NCBI GenBank assembly: GCA_903902855.1
Contig: CAIUWK010000095.1
Span: 69,887-133,886, forward strand
Length of the DNA: 64,000 nt
Direction: 5' to 3'
Origin: an uncultured Geobacter sp.
GTDB lineage: Bacteria > Desulfobacterota > Desulfuromonadia > Geobacterales > CAIOGM01
Shown piece by piece: positions 8,538 through 16,805 of this stretch. The number at the start of each line of letters is the position of its first letter. The first letter of the stretch is position 1. Under the pieces are notes generated by a model. That model was not told the origin of the DNA and ran no database searches. It saw only the letters and a list, made by a program, of their open reading frames with translations. Made by a program: the position numbers and the translations under genes.

Positions 8538-9041
8538 ATGGCACAGGCAAAGCAGGGGGACAAGGTCAAGATCGAGTATACCGGCACCCTCGACGACGGA
8601 ACCATATTCGATTCCACTCTGGAAGGGGACGACTGCGATCCCGAGGAGTGCGAATCCGACGACTGCGGCGATGAAGGATGCGACTGCGGTGACCACGAAA
8701 GCGGACCGATGGAGTTGACCATCGGCGCCGGCGACTTTTTCCCGCAGATCGAGGAAGCGCTCATCGGCATGGCTCCCGGCGAGAAGAAAACCGTGGTCAT
8801 CCCCATTGACGAGGCATTCGGCGAGTACGACGAAGAGCGAGTCTTCACCGTCTCCAGGAAGGATCTCCCCGAGGATCTGGACCCGGAAGTAGGAGAGCAG
8901 CTGGGACTCTCCGACGAAAACGATGAAACCATCGGGGTCACCGTCATGGAGGTCACCGAGGAGAACATCACCTTCGACGCCAACCACCCCCTGGCAGGGG
9001 AAAATCTCACCTTCCAGTTCGAACTTGTAGAGATTCTGTGA
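8538..9041 (+). CDS. FKBP-type peptidyl-prolyl isomerase with Cys/Asp-rich insertion
   Basis: The 167-residue cytoplasmic protein belongs to the SlyD-like FKBP group. The N-terminal strand is GDKVKIEYTGTLDDGTIFDST, the core is MELTIGAGDFFPQIEEALIGM and PGEKKTVVIP, and a flap/IF region follows to the C-terminus. Between them residues about 30-57 form an unusual acidic insertion with five Cys (33, 38, 43, 48, 50) and a His53, which looks like a metal-binding loop. The ATG at 8538 (AAGGTAGATCC upstream) is preferred over an earlier start at 8448. SlyD is known to bind nickel through a C-terminal tail; metal binding by this loop is inference. Confidence 0.87.
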   Translation: MAQAKQGDKVKIEYTGTLDDGTIFDSTLEGDDCDPEECESDDCGDEGCDCGDHESGPMELTIGAGDFFPQIEEALIGMAPGEKKTVVIPIDEAFGEYDEERVFTVSRKDLPEDLDPEVGEQLGLSDENDETIGVTVMEVTEENITFDANHPLAGENLTFQFELVEIL

Positions 9042-9048
9042 GCCGAGG

Positions 9049-10074
9049 GTGATCAGTCACGTCCCTGAAGAGCATGAAAGGCGGCCATTGGTCGCCTTTC
9101 ATGCATCCGGCTCCTCCTCTCCCCTCCCCTGGGAGCCGGGATCACTGCCGTTGATGCTGGCCCCCATGCAGGGGTTGACCAACCGCGCCCTCCGGGCACT
9201 CTTCATCCGGTGGGGTCCCCCCGACCTTCTCTTCACCGAATTCATGCGGGTCAACCCGGTTGCCGCTCTCCGGCGACTCTCGGCTGGCGATCTCAGGGAG
9301 ATCGCCCCCGCGGAAGAGGGGATCCCGCTGGTGGTGCAACTCATCGGTCACGGCCGGGAGGCTCTGGTCTCGGCGGCCCTGGCAGCCCAGACTGCGGGAG
9401 CGGCGCATCTGAACCTGAATCTGGGGTGCCCCTATGGGCGAATGACCTCCGGCCTCACCGGTGGGGGGATGCTCCGTCGCCCGGAAGAGCTGGCGGAGAT
9501 CATACCGGCACTGCGTCGGGCCATTACCGGCACCTTTTCCGTCAAGCTTCGCTCCGGTTATGATGATCCCGGACAGATCTTCTCCCTCCTCCCCCTCTTT
9601 GAAGCGGCCGACGTAGATTTTCTCGTACTTCATCCCCGCACCGTGCTCCAGGAGTACGGAGGGGTTGCGGACCATGGCGTCACCGCCGCAGTGGTCCGGC
9701 AAACGCGACTGCCGGTGATCGCCAATGGGGATGTCAGGAGTGCGCCCCACGGTCGGCGACTGTTGGAAAAAACCGGCGCCGCCGGACTCATGCTGGGGAG
9801 GGGGGCCATCGCCGATCCGCTCCTGTTTCAGCGGCTACGCGGTCAGGCCCCCGACGAACCGGACAGGGAGCAACGGGGAACAGAGCTGCAGCGGTACCTG
9901 CGGGAGTTAATAGGGCGCTACGGGGAACTCTTCTGCGGGGAGAATCAGGTACTGGGGAAAGTCAAGGGGGTTCTGGCCACCATGGATGACCCCGATTTCG
10001 AGAAAGAGCGCAAGCGTCTCAAAAAGAGCCGAACCGTGCGGGAGTTCAGTGCCGAGTTGGAAAGGATCGGGTGA
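9049..10074 (+). CDS. tRNA-dihydrouridine synthase family protein
   Basis: This FMN-dependent TIM-barrel enzyme would reduce specific uridines in tRNA. Diagnostic segments are LMLAPMQGLTNRALRALF, HLNLNLGCPYGRM (catalytic Cys), SVKLRSGYDD, LVLHPRTVLQEY and VIANGDVRS, then GLMLGRGAIADP. The start is uncertain: the longest reading begins at GTG 9049, but its first 35 codons span a strong hairpin (9072-9104) and are not family-like. An ATG at 9154 (MLAPMQG) is the alternative. The C-terminus overlaps nothing and is followed by a DUF3820 gene 4 bases on. Confidence 0.85.
   Translation: MISHVPEEHERRPLVAFHASGSSSPLPWEPGSLPLMLAPMQGLTNRALRALFIRWGPPDLLFTEFMRVNPVAALRRLSAGDLREIAPAEEGIPLVVQLIGHGREALVSAALAAQTAGAAHLNLNLGCPYGRMTSGLTGGGMLRRPEELAEIIPALRRAITGTFSVKLRSGYDDPGQIFSLLPLFEAADVDFLVLHPRTVLQEYGGVADHGVTAAVVRQTRLPVIANGDVRSAPHGRRLLEKTGAAGLMLGRGAIADPLLFQRLRGQAPDEPDREQRGTELQRYLRELIGRYGELFCGENQVLGKVKGVLATMDDPDFEKERKRLKKSRTVREFSAELERIG
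9072..9104 (+). terminator. Hairpin after the FKBP gene, terminator-like or attenuator
   Basis: A perfect 12-bp inverted repeat (GCATGAAAGGCG/CGCCTTTCATGC, 9-base loop) begins 31 bases after the FKBP stop. There is no T-run behind it, so it may end or stabilise the FKBP transcript or regulate the downstream dus gene. Its position suggests that dus translation starts downstream of it. Confidence 0.55.
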
Positions 10075-10078
10075 TCCC

Positions 10079-10330
10079 ATGTCGTCCCCTGTCGGTTATG
10101 ATTATCAGGCGCTCCGGGATCTGGCGGAGATGCGGATGCCCTACGGCAAGTATTCCGGCCGTCTCCTCATCGACCTCCCGGAACCGTATGTGGTCTGGCT
10201 CTCCCGGCAGGGGTTCCCCTCGGGGAAACTGGGGGAGATGCTGCGGGCGGTCTACGAGATCAAACTCAACGGCCTGGAGTATCTTTTCGCCCCGCTACGC
10301 AGCAACCCCTTGAATTCCGGACGTGGGTGA
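10079..10330 (+). CDS. DUF3820 family protein
   Basis: The 83-residue product contains the family signature RMPYGKYSGRLLIDLPEPYVVW followed by LSRQGFPSGKLGEML and YEIKLNGLEYLFAPLR. DUF3820 proteins are small cytoplasmic proteins of unknown function. The gene starts 4 bases after the dus stop, so it is probably cotranscribed and coupled. Its own stop codon lies in the loop of the terminator hairpin at 10317-10337. Confidence 0.8.
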   Translation: MSSPVGYDYQALRDLAEMRMPYGKYSGRLLIDLPEPYVVWLSRQGFPSGKLGEMLRAVYEIKLNGLEYLFAPLRSNPLNSGRG

Positions 10331-10337
10331 CGTCCGG
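10317..10337. terminator. Hairpin between convergent genes
   Basis: CCGGACG and CGTCCGG form a 7-bp stem whose loop contains the TGA of the DUF3820 gene. A short T run (GTTTC) follows on the plus strand. It separates that gene from the convergent gene ending at 10342. Confidence 0.5.
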
Positions 10338-10341
10338 CGTT

Positions 10342-10581
10342 TCACCCCTCGGGGAAAAACAGCTCACCGTTGAATTCTCTGGTATCCGTGACCAATTCGC
10401 ACAGATTGTGGTACCGGTCGCTCAGCATATGTTCCATGTCGGATAAAAACAGCTCATAGTCAATATCCTCCTCGATCTGGGCCTGTTTGGTAGCCATCAG
10501 AATGATTCCGATAGCCCCCCGCTCCCGCTCTATCCTGTTCATGATTATCCCGAAGTGGTCAGCGTGTGAAGCTCCCATCAT
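10342..10581 (-). CDS. Conserved-looking small hypothetical protein
   Basis: The 79-residue soluble product (MMGASHADHFGIIMNRIERE..., ending in FNGELFFPEG) is predicted helical and acidic, without membrane or signal segments. GAGGAGGTA stands directly before the double ATG, so translation very probably begins at 10581 rather than at 10635. I recognise no family. It is monocistronic, convergent with the DUF3820 gene. Confidence 0.6.
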   Translation of the reverse strand: MMGASHADHFGIIMNRIERERGAIGIILMATKQAQIEEDIDYELFLSDMEHMLSDRYHNLCELVTDTREFNGELFFPEG

Positions 10582-10917
10582 TACCTCCTCTTTCCGACCT
10601 TTCGATCGCGGAATTTGAGTGCCGACGGTGGACATTCATCCCCCGCATCTCGTCTATGTGGGGAGCAATGGAAGACCGCAGCGGTTGCAAATTCGTCATT
10701 TTACACGCATGGGAAAAAAAATACCAGACTGTCTTTTTTGATTTCAAGGCGGTATAGTTCAATCAGGTAGCGCTACCTGGAAACAGAATGTCGACGAAAA
10801 GGGGGGCTCAACTATCGAGGAAGCTACTCCAATTGACAAAGCATCACAGAACCTGTCCGGCGACAACAGTCCGCCGGAACGACCCATGAAATGGGTGACC
10901 GAAAACTAATCAAACAG
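10582..10917. other. Intergenic region with a perfect 16-bp palindrome
   Basis: No gene is supported in this stretch. A perfect palindrome, CAGGTAGCGCTACCTG, occupies 10764-10779, about 180 bases upstream of the gene at 10342-10581. A short hairpin CCCAT/ATGGG lies near 10884. A TTGACA at 10833 lacks a convincing -10 partner. The palindrome may be an operator or a processed-RNA stem. Confidence 0.4.
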
Positions 10918-10945
10918 AGGCCCGCCGAAAATTACCGGCGGGCCT
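10918..10945 (-). terminator. Terminator after the DRTGG-domain gene
   Basis: A perfect 10-bp GC stem (AGGCCCGCCG/CGGCGGGCCT) with an 8-base loop sits about 10 bases past the stop of the minus-strand gene at 10956. T-rich flanks exist on both sides, so it may also stop plus-strand transcripts. Confidence 0.75.
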
Positions 10946-10955
10946 TTCATTTTGT

Positions 10956-12062
10956 TCAACCGGCTGCGGCGAAGAGTGCGTCCAGGGCATCAAAGTCCAG
11001 CCGTTTTTCCGCCAGAGAGCGGAGGAGCTCCAGCTTTTCGGTGTCGTCGCTGGTGATCTTGGAGACATCTTCGGTAATGAGATGATGCAGTTCGGCGGTG
11101 GTGTGGCCGACGGTCCGGAGATAGGGAATATTACTCCGATCGAGTATTCGCTGGGTTATGGTGCTGATGGGGATGATGCCGGGGACGACCAGACCGACAA
11201 TCTGCGACCGGTATTCGGGCATCTGGTAGAGGTTGGCCAGGGTCACCAGCAGCTCGTCGCGACTGCTGGTGACAATGAGCAGTGATGAAGAGCGGAGCAG
11301 CTCGGTGACCCGTTGGGTGGAGGCGGCGCCGATCTGCACATGGTGGATGATCCGTCCCATGTCGCGCCGATTGCCGTGGAGGGGGAGTTCCAGCATCTGG
11401 GAGATGCGGCGCAGGGTCGGGTTGGCCAGAATCGGCTGGTAATCGAACCCCCCCAGCACCGTGAACGGTTCATCGACAAAGGCCCGGGAGAGGTAATCGA
11501 TAGTTCTCTCCCGCTTTTCGGAAATCAGCTTGTTGGCCAGCAGGGCCCGCACCTGGGCCCCCTCCTGCCGGAAGAGCGCCAGGTTCATGGAGACGGTGTC
11601 CACCACACTCCCCACCCCGCCGCCGGTGACCATGAGGATGGGAGCGTCCAGCATCCGGGCAATGCGGGCATTGGAGAGTTTCATCACGGAGCCGACCCCC
11701 GGATGCCCTGATCCCTCGATGATGAGAAAATCGCACCTCTTCTCCAGTTCGGTCGCGGCCCGCAGTATCCGCTCCTCAAGTTCCGCCAGGGGGATCTCGC
11801 CGTCGATGAACCTGCGGGTGGTATCGGGGTAGACCACCACGGGGGACATGAAACGGAGCTCCTTCTGCAGGCCGAAGACTTGGGCCATGAGGGCGGCATC
11901 CTTATCCACTGCCATCCCCCGCATGACCGTCGGCTTGGGACCCAGAGGCTTGATGAAACCGACCCTCTGATATTTTTTCAGAGCCAGGTGCATCAGAGAG
12001 ACGCTGGTGGTGGTCTTGCCGCTGTTCTGACCGGTGGCCGCGATGAAGATTTTATGCGCCAT
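10956..12062 (-). CDS. Phosphotransacetylase-like P-loop protein: BioD-like ATPase plus DRTGG domain
   Basis: The 368-residue cytoplasmic protein starts with a dethiobiotin-synthetase-like P-loop domain (FIAATGQNSGKTTTS, Walker A around residues 9-17; FLIIEGSGHPGVGS). A DRTGG-type domain follows in the C-terminal part (HHVQIGAAS, LLIVTSSRDELLVT, VPGIIPI). This is the architecture of the N-terminal half of long phosphotransacetylases without the catalytic PTA domain. It is probably a nucleotide sensor or regulator. It lies 32 bases downstream of the PBP1A gene on the same strand and may be cotranscribed. Confidence 0.8.
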   Translation of the reverse strand: MAHKIFIAATGQNSGKTTTSVSLMHLALKKYQRVGFIKPLGPKPTVMRGMAVDKDAALMAQVFGLQKELRFMSPVVVYPDTTRRFIDGEIPLAELEERILRAATELEKRCDFLIIEGSGHPGVGSVMKLSNARIARMLDAPILMVTGGGVGSVVDTVSMNLALFRQEGAQVRALLANKLISEKRERTIDYLSRAFVDEPFTVLGGFDYQPILANPTLRRISQMLELPLHGNRRDMGRIIHHVQIGAASTQRVTELLRSSSLLIVTSSRDELLVTLANLYQMPEYRSQIVGLVVPGIIPISTITQRILDRSNIPYLRTVGHTTAELHHLITEDVSKITSDDTEKLELLRSLAEKRLDFDALDALFAAAG

Positions 12063-12094
12063 GCTTTACTCCCTCCCCAACTGTTTTTTCCCGG

Positions 12095-14590
12095 TCACTG
12101 ATCGTCCCCCACCCCCACCTCCGGCTCGGTGCCGCTGATGAAGTATTCGCGAACACTCCCCGGCGCCCCGTCAGGAGCTATTCTGCCGGTGGCCGGATTA
12201 ATGGAGTGAGAGGTGACCCCATCGGGAACCCTGAACCCCTCCACGGGGAGCCCGATGACTGCCTTCTGCATGAACTCGGTCCAGATGGGGGCCGCAGCAT
12301 GCCCCCCTGACCCCCCTGAGCCCAGGGATTTTTCCTGATCAAAACCGACCCAGACCCCGGCCACCAGTTGCGGGATATACCCCACAAACCAGGCGTCCTT
12401 CATGTCGTTGGTGGTGCCGGTCTTCCCCGCCACCGGACGTCCCACGGCCAGGGCCCGCCGACCGGTCCCGCTCTGGACGACACTCTGGAGGAGACTGGTG
12501 ATGACAAATGAGGTTTCCGGCGAAATTGCCGGTACCACCTGGAGGGGCGCCGCTGTGGCTTGGGCCGGAGGAGCCGGTTCGGCCCCGGGCTGCGCCGCAG
12601 GGAGAGCATCCGCCGGTTGTCCCCCAGGGGGAAGCGCCCCCTCGGGAGGTTGCTGAACAGCAGAGGTGAGGGGGGTGAAGAGGGGAAGCTTCGGCGGAGT
12701 AACCTCTTCCAGCACCCGCCCCTCACGGTCCGTCACCTTGATAATGGCAAAGGGGGTTAACCGGTACCCCCCCGAGGCGAAGGTGGCATAGGCGTTGGTC
12801 AATTCCAGCGGAGTGACGCTGGAGGCGCCCAGCGCCAGGGTCAGGTTGTCGGAGAGGGGCGAAGTGATGCCGATTTTCTTGGCAAACTCAATGGCATAGG
12901 AGACGCCGATGGCGTCGAGGATCTTGACACTGACCATGTTGATGGAGTTGGTGAGCGCCTCGCGCATCGTTACCGGGCCGCGATAGATACCGTCATAATT
13001 TTTAGGCGCCCAGCTCTTCCCCAGACCGCCGGGGTACTCCACCGGCGAGTCATCGATGAGGGTCGCCGGGGTCAGCCCCTTGTCCAGGGCCGCCGCGTAG
13101 ATGATCGGCTTGAAGGCGGAACCGGGATTGCGCCGGGCCTGAATGGCCCGATTGTACTGACTCTTTTTGAAGTCATACCCACCGATCATCGCCTTGATGG
13201 CACCGTTGCGGGGATCAAGGGCGATGAGCGCCGCCTGGGCCAGAGGTTCCTGGTCCAGGGCGAAGAGGGCGCCGCTCTTGTTCAGATCAGGGGTCACCAC
13301 CGAGACCTCGATGACCGCTCCAGGGGCCAACCCTTTCCCCTTCCCTGTCTCCGGCTTGCCGAAGCTCTCCACCAGCAGCAGCTTTCCGGCCCAGGCCATG
13401 TTCTTCCGCTCCAGGGTTCCGGTCCGGTCCCCCACCCTCACCGTCAAACTCCCGAGAACGGGATTCACGGCAGTGACCACCCCTCGATAGGTTACCCCCT
13501 GCCGCAGGGATACGGTATCGATCCCTTCCTCAACCTGACGGCAGTACCCTTCCAGCTCACTCTCCTTGAGGTATTTCAGCGGGCCGCGGAACCCCTGACC
13601 TTTATCCACCGCCTTCAGGCCGTTGGTGACTCCTTCCCATGCGCCCCGCTGCATCTCCGCGTTCATGGTGGTGTAGATTTTGAGCCCCTTCCGATAGATC
13701 TGCTCCTCCCCGTATCTCCCTTCCAGCTGGATTCTGATATATTCCAGGAAATAGGCTGACTGCTCCCCATTCACCTTTTTCCGGGAGCGGATGACCAGGG
13801 GGGTATTCCGGGCATGTTCCGCTTCGGCCTCGGTGACGTACCCCTCCTTGACCATGCGCTCCAGCACGTACCGTTGTCGCTCTTTTGCCCGGTCCAGATG
13901 CTTGATGGGTGAGTAGTTGTTGGGCGCCTTGGGGAGCCCGGCCAGCAGAGCCATCTCCGCCAGATTGAGCTGGTCCACATCTTTGTCGAAATACGTTTCC
14001 GCCGCCACCTCTACCCCGTAGGAGCCTGCCCCCAGGTAGATCTGGTTCAGGTAGATATAGAGGATCTCATCCTTGGTGAGCTGATCTTCCATCCGTTTGG
14101 CGAGAATCGCCTCCTTGATCTTCCGGGAAAAACTCTTTTCCGGAGTAAGGAGCATGGACTTGGCCACCTGCTGGGTGATGGTAGACGCCCCCTCCTTCTT
14201 GCTGAGAGTGATGACGTTCTTGAACGCGGCCCGGAGGATACCCAGGTAATCGATCCCCTTGTGCTGGTAGAAGTTGGAGTCCTCAGCGGAGACAAAGGCC
14301 TGAATCAGCCGGGGAGGTATCTTTTGTACGGCGACCACGCTCCGCCGCTCCAGATAGAATTCACCCACCAGCACGCCGTTGTCGCCGAAGACCTGGGAGA
14401 CGATGGGGGGTGAGTAATCTGCCAGACGCTCCACCCGGGGGAGCACCGCCCGAAGATAGAAGGAGAAACCCACCAGGAAGAGGAGGAACAGGGAACCGCC
14501 CACAGCAGCGGCAACGCCGCAGAGTTTCAAGTGGGTCCACCCTGAAGGAGAAGGTTTTTTCCGTTCATAATACGTGCGATGTGGCGGCAT
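12095..14590 (-). CDS. Penicillin-binding protein 1A (bifunctional glycosyltransferase/transpeptidase)
   Basis: The 831-residue class A PBP polymerises and cross-links peptidoglycan at the outer face of the inner membrane. A cytoplasmic N-terminus and one membrane helix (residues about 24-46) precede the GT51 domain (catalytic Glu103 in SAEDSNFYQH; GASTITQQVAKS). The transpeptidase has Ser491 in GSAFKP, SIN around 549 and KTGTTNDMKDAW. A Pro/Ala-rich low-complexity insertion (PPGGQPADALPAAQPGAEP) lies just before the KTG region and is not typical. No strong ribosome-binding site precedes the ATG at 14590. Confidence 0.95.
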   Translation of the reverse strand: MPPHRTYYERKKPSPSGWTHLKLCGVAAAVGGSLFLLFLVGFSFYLRAVLPRVERLADYSPPIVSQVFGDNGVLVGEFYLERRSVVAVQKIPPRLIQAFVSAEDSNFYQHKGIDYLGILRAAFKNVITLSKKEGASTITQQVAKSMLLTPEKSFSRKIKEAILAKRMEDQLTKDEILYIYLNQIYLGAGSYGVEVAAETYFDKDVDQLNLAEMALLAGLPKAPNNYSPIKHLDRAKERQRYVLERMVKEGYVTEAEAEHARNTPLVIRSRKKVNGEQSAYFLEYIRIQLEGRYGEEQIYRKGLKIYTTMNAEMQRGAWEGVTNGLKAVDKGQGFRGPLKYLKESELEGYCRQVEEGIDTVSLRQGVTYRGVVTAVNPVLGSLTVRVGDRTGTLERKNMAWAGKLLLVESFGKPETGKGKGLAPGAVIEVSVVTPDLNKSGALFALDQEPLAQAALIALDPRNGAIKAMIGGYDFKKSQYNRAIQARRNPGSAFKPIIYAAALDKGLTPATLIDDSPVEYPGGLGKSWAPKNYDGIYRGPVTMREALTNSINMVSVKILDAIGVSYAIEFAKKIGITSPLSDNLTLALGASSVTPLELTNAYATFASGGYRLTPFAIIKVTDREGRVLEEVTPPKLPLFTPLTSAVQQPPEGALPPGGQPADALPAAQPGAEPAPPAQATAAPLQVVPAISPETSFVITSLLQSVVQSGTGRRALAVGRPVAGKTGTTNDMKDAWFVGYIPQLVAGVWVGFDQEKSLGSGGSGGHAAAPIWTEFMQKAVIGLPVEGFRVPDGVTSHSINPATGRIAPDGAPGSVREYFISGTEPEVGVGDDQ

Positions 14591-14644
14591 GGGCAGGGTC
14601 CGAATCGGTGAGACAAGAGTGGTGGCGCAAAATTTTAATCAGTC

Positions 14645-14673
14645 ATACTATCGGGATTCCTTCTGGATTGCAA
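14645..14673 (-). promoter_or_regulatory. Candidate promoter of the PBP1A gene
   Basis: On the minus strand TTGCAA (14668-14673) and TAGTAT (14645-14650) are 17 bases apart, 55 bases upstream of the start codon. It is divergent to the promoter at 14709-14737. Confidence 0.45.
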
Positions 14674-14708
14674 ACGGTATCACGGTATCCCGAAGCCCTG
14701 ATTTCTCG

Positions 14709-14737
14709 TTTACAAACAGAGTAGTCGGTGTTATCAA
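14709..14737 (+). promoter_or_regulatory. Candidate promoter of the DUF3187 gene
   Basis: TTTACA (14709-14714) and TATCAA (14732-14737) with 17-base spacing lie about 54 bases before the preferred ATG at 14791. Moderate match only. Confidence 0.35.
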
Positions 14738-14790
14738 CAGGCGACGGCGCCGCACCTCACCCCGAGTGCTCCAAAGGGACATCACACACC

Positions 14791-15792
14791 ATGTCAATGA
14801 CAAGCACCTCTTTCAAGGCAGTTTTCCTGCTCCTGTTGATCCCGACCCTCTGTTCTGCCCTGGAGATCGTCCCGTTTCAGCTTCGCAACCCCAACCCGCT
14901 CGTCCAGATCTTCGGCCATCCATCTTTTGCCGACGCACGGGTACTGCCACCGGGAGCGTATGGCACCGGGCTCTTTTTTGATCTGGCCAACAGCTACGTG
15001 GCCGCCGAAAACAGCACGGAATCCCTTCTCCTGGACGGAGAGTGTTATCGCACCACGCTCATCCTCAGGGGGGGGCTCCCCCACGGATTCGAAGCAGGGA
15101 TGGAACTCCCCTGGCTGGCTTACGGCGGCGGCACCATGGACGGCTTCATCCAGGGGTGGCATCAATTCTTCGGACTTCCCCAGGGGGGGCGCGACCAGGC
15201 CCCCGGAAACCGGCTCCGCTACCAGTACCGCCGTGACGGTCAGCAACTTCTCTCCATCACCGACCACCACGCCGGAGTGGGGGATCTGCTCCTCACCGGA
15301 GGGTGGCAGTGGTACGGCGATGCTGCGACTCCCCAGGCGGCGTCTCTCCGGGCCGCCATCAAAATCCCCACGGGCGATCCCCGACTTCTCACCGGCAGCG
15401 GTGGCACCGCTCTTTCTCTCTGGCTCATCGGCCGCAGCGACCACCTCTTCTCCCTGGGACATGCCACCCTTTACGGTGCGGTAGGAGGAGAGTACCTTTC
15501 TCCGGGGGAGGTACTCCCGGAACAGCAACGGCAGTGGGTGGCGTTCGGGAGCGTGGGGGCAGGGTGGTCCCCCTGGAAAATCATCTCTTTTTCCCTCCAG
15601 TTGGACGCAAGCACCCCTTTCTACAACGGCAGCTCCTTCACCGCTCTTTCCGGCAACACGCTGGGGATGATCATGGGAGGCACCCTGGCTCTGGGAGAGA
15701 AGACGTTTCTGGAGTTGGGGGTAGCCGAAGACCTCGCCGTCAGCAGCTGGCCGGACGTCACCTTTCACCTGGGGCTAACCCACCGGTATTAA
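14791..15792 (+). CDS. DUF3187 family outer-membrane beta-barrel-like protein
   Basis: The 333-residue product begins with a signal peptide (SFKAVFLLLLIPTLCSA). The DUF3187 hallmark follows (PFQLRNPNPLVQIFGHPSF, VLPPGAYGTGLFFDLANSY), then alternating amphipathic strands that end in the aromatic residue Y (FHLGLTHRY), as expected of an outer-membrane barrel. Function is unknown. GGGAC about 11 bases ahead supports the ATG at 14791; the upstream extension is not signal-like. It is divergent from the PBP1A gene. Confidence 0.75.
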   Translation: MSMTSTSFKAVFLLLLIPTLCSALEIVPFQLRNPNPLVQIFGHPSFADARVLPPGAYGTGLFFDLANSYVAAENSTESLLLDGECYRTTLILRGGLPHGFEAGMELPWLAYGGGTMDGFIQGWHQFFGLPQGGRDQAPGNRLRYQYRRDGQQLLSITDHHAGVGDLLLTGGWQWYGDAATPQAASLRAAIKIPTGDPRLLTGSGGTALSLWLIGRSDHLFSLGHATLYGAVGGEYLSPGEVLPEQQRQWVAFGSVGAGWSPWKIISFSLQLDASTPFYNGSSFTALSGNTLGMIMGGTLALGEKTFLELGVAEDLAVSSWPDVTFHLGLTHRY

Positions 15793-15870
15793 AATAGGTG
15801 CTTGTGTATTTGGAGCAAAACCGGTAGGCTACCTGCTGCTGATCATCCCTACCCATGGATTTCGGAGTCA

Positions 15871-16746
15871 ATGATACCTCGTCTACTGCTACTCTTATGT
15901 GTCGGACTGCTCCAGGCCGTCCCATCCTCCTTTGCCGAACCTCCCCTTTCACCCGCCTCCACCACCAAGGTCGATACCGCGCCTGACAAGAAACCGGTCA
16001 CCCTGTCGGGGAGGGTCACGGAAATCCTTACCGCTGGGGGGTATACCTACGTCAACCTCTCCACCACCGACACCCCTGCCTGGGCAGCCTTTCCCACCAT
16101 TCCGGTCACCGTCGGCCAGAATCTCACCCTGGTTCCCGGCTACGAGATGCGGAACTTTTCCAGCAAATCCCTCAACCGGAAATTTGACCGGATCATCTTT
16201 TCCAGCGGGCCGGCGGATAAGCAGGCGTGGGATCCGAATCTGATAAAACGGGCACATGACTCCCGCGTTTCCGACAATAAGGTGAAACCGGAAGCCGAAA
16301 AGGCGCTGTCACCCCAGCCTGTGGCACAACCGCGGCAGGTTCCAACAGCGGCAGCTGCCCAGATTCCCCCTCACGCTCAACCCAAACTGGCGCAGGGGTT
16401 CAAAGTCAAGAAGGCAACCGGTCCCGGCGCCTATACCGTCCGGCAACTGTACGCCCGCCGCACGAACCTTGACGGAAAGAAGGTCGTGCTGAGAGGGAAG
16501 GTCGTCAAGGTCAATCCCCGCATCCTCAAGCAGTGTTGGGTCCATATCCAGGACGGTTCCGGCACCCCCGGTAAACCTGACGCCAACCTGGTTACGACCA
16601 CCCCTTCCACCAACATGGCTGTTCCGTCCGTGGGGAACGTGGTCACGGTCACCGGAACGCTTCGTAAGGATCGGGACTTCGGCAGCGGATACCGTTATTC
16701 CGTGATCGTGGAAAACGCCACCTACCGCATCGAGGGAACCCCCTAA
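15871..16746 (+). CDS. Secreted protein with two OB-fold-like domains
   Basis: The 291-residue product has a signal peptide (IPRLLLLLCVGLLQAVPSSFA) and two OB-like modules: residues about 44-118 (VTLSGRVTEILTAGGYTYVN, then TLVPGYEMRNFSSKSLNRKFD) and about 183-288 (YTVRQLYARRTNLDGKKVVL, VLRGKVVKVNPRILKQCWVHIQDGSG is its core). A Pro/Ala/Gln-rich linker joins them. It resembles NrfJ-type exported proteins often near multihaem cytochrome genes in Geobacter relatives. CGGAG precedes the ATG. The next gene is a paralogue. Confidence 0.7.
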   Translation: MIPRLLLLLCVGLLQAVPSSFAEPPLSPASTTKVDTAPDKKPVTLSGRVTEILTAGGYTYVNLSTTDTPAWAAFPTIPVTVGQNLTLVPGYEMRNFSSKSLNRKFDRIIFSSGPADKQAWDPNLIKRAHDSRVSDNKVKPEAEKALSPQPVAQPRQVPTAAAAQIPPHAQPKLAQGFKVKKATGPGAYTVRQLYARRTNLDGKKVVLRGKVVKVNPRILKQCWVHIQDGSGTPGKPDANLVTTTPSTNMAVPSVGNVVTVTGTLRKDRDFGSGYRYSVIVENATYRIEGTP

Positions 16747-16805
16747 CGACTCCCAGGAACAGAAGATAGATGCACTCCCCCTGAACACACACATAAGGAG
16801 CTACG

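Noticed and set aside
10833-10945. Small RNA from TTGACA at 10833 to the terminator at 10945
   Set aside because: No acceptable -10 box at 16-18 bases, so a promoter is not supported; the terminator is explained by the minus-strand gene.
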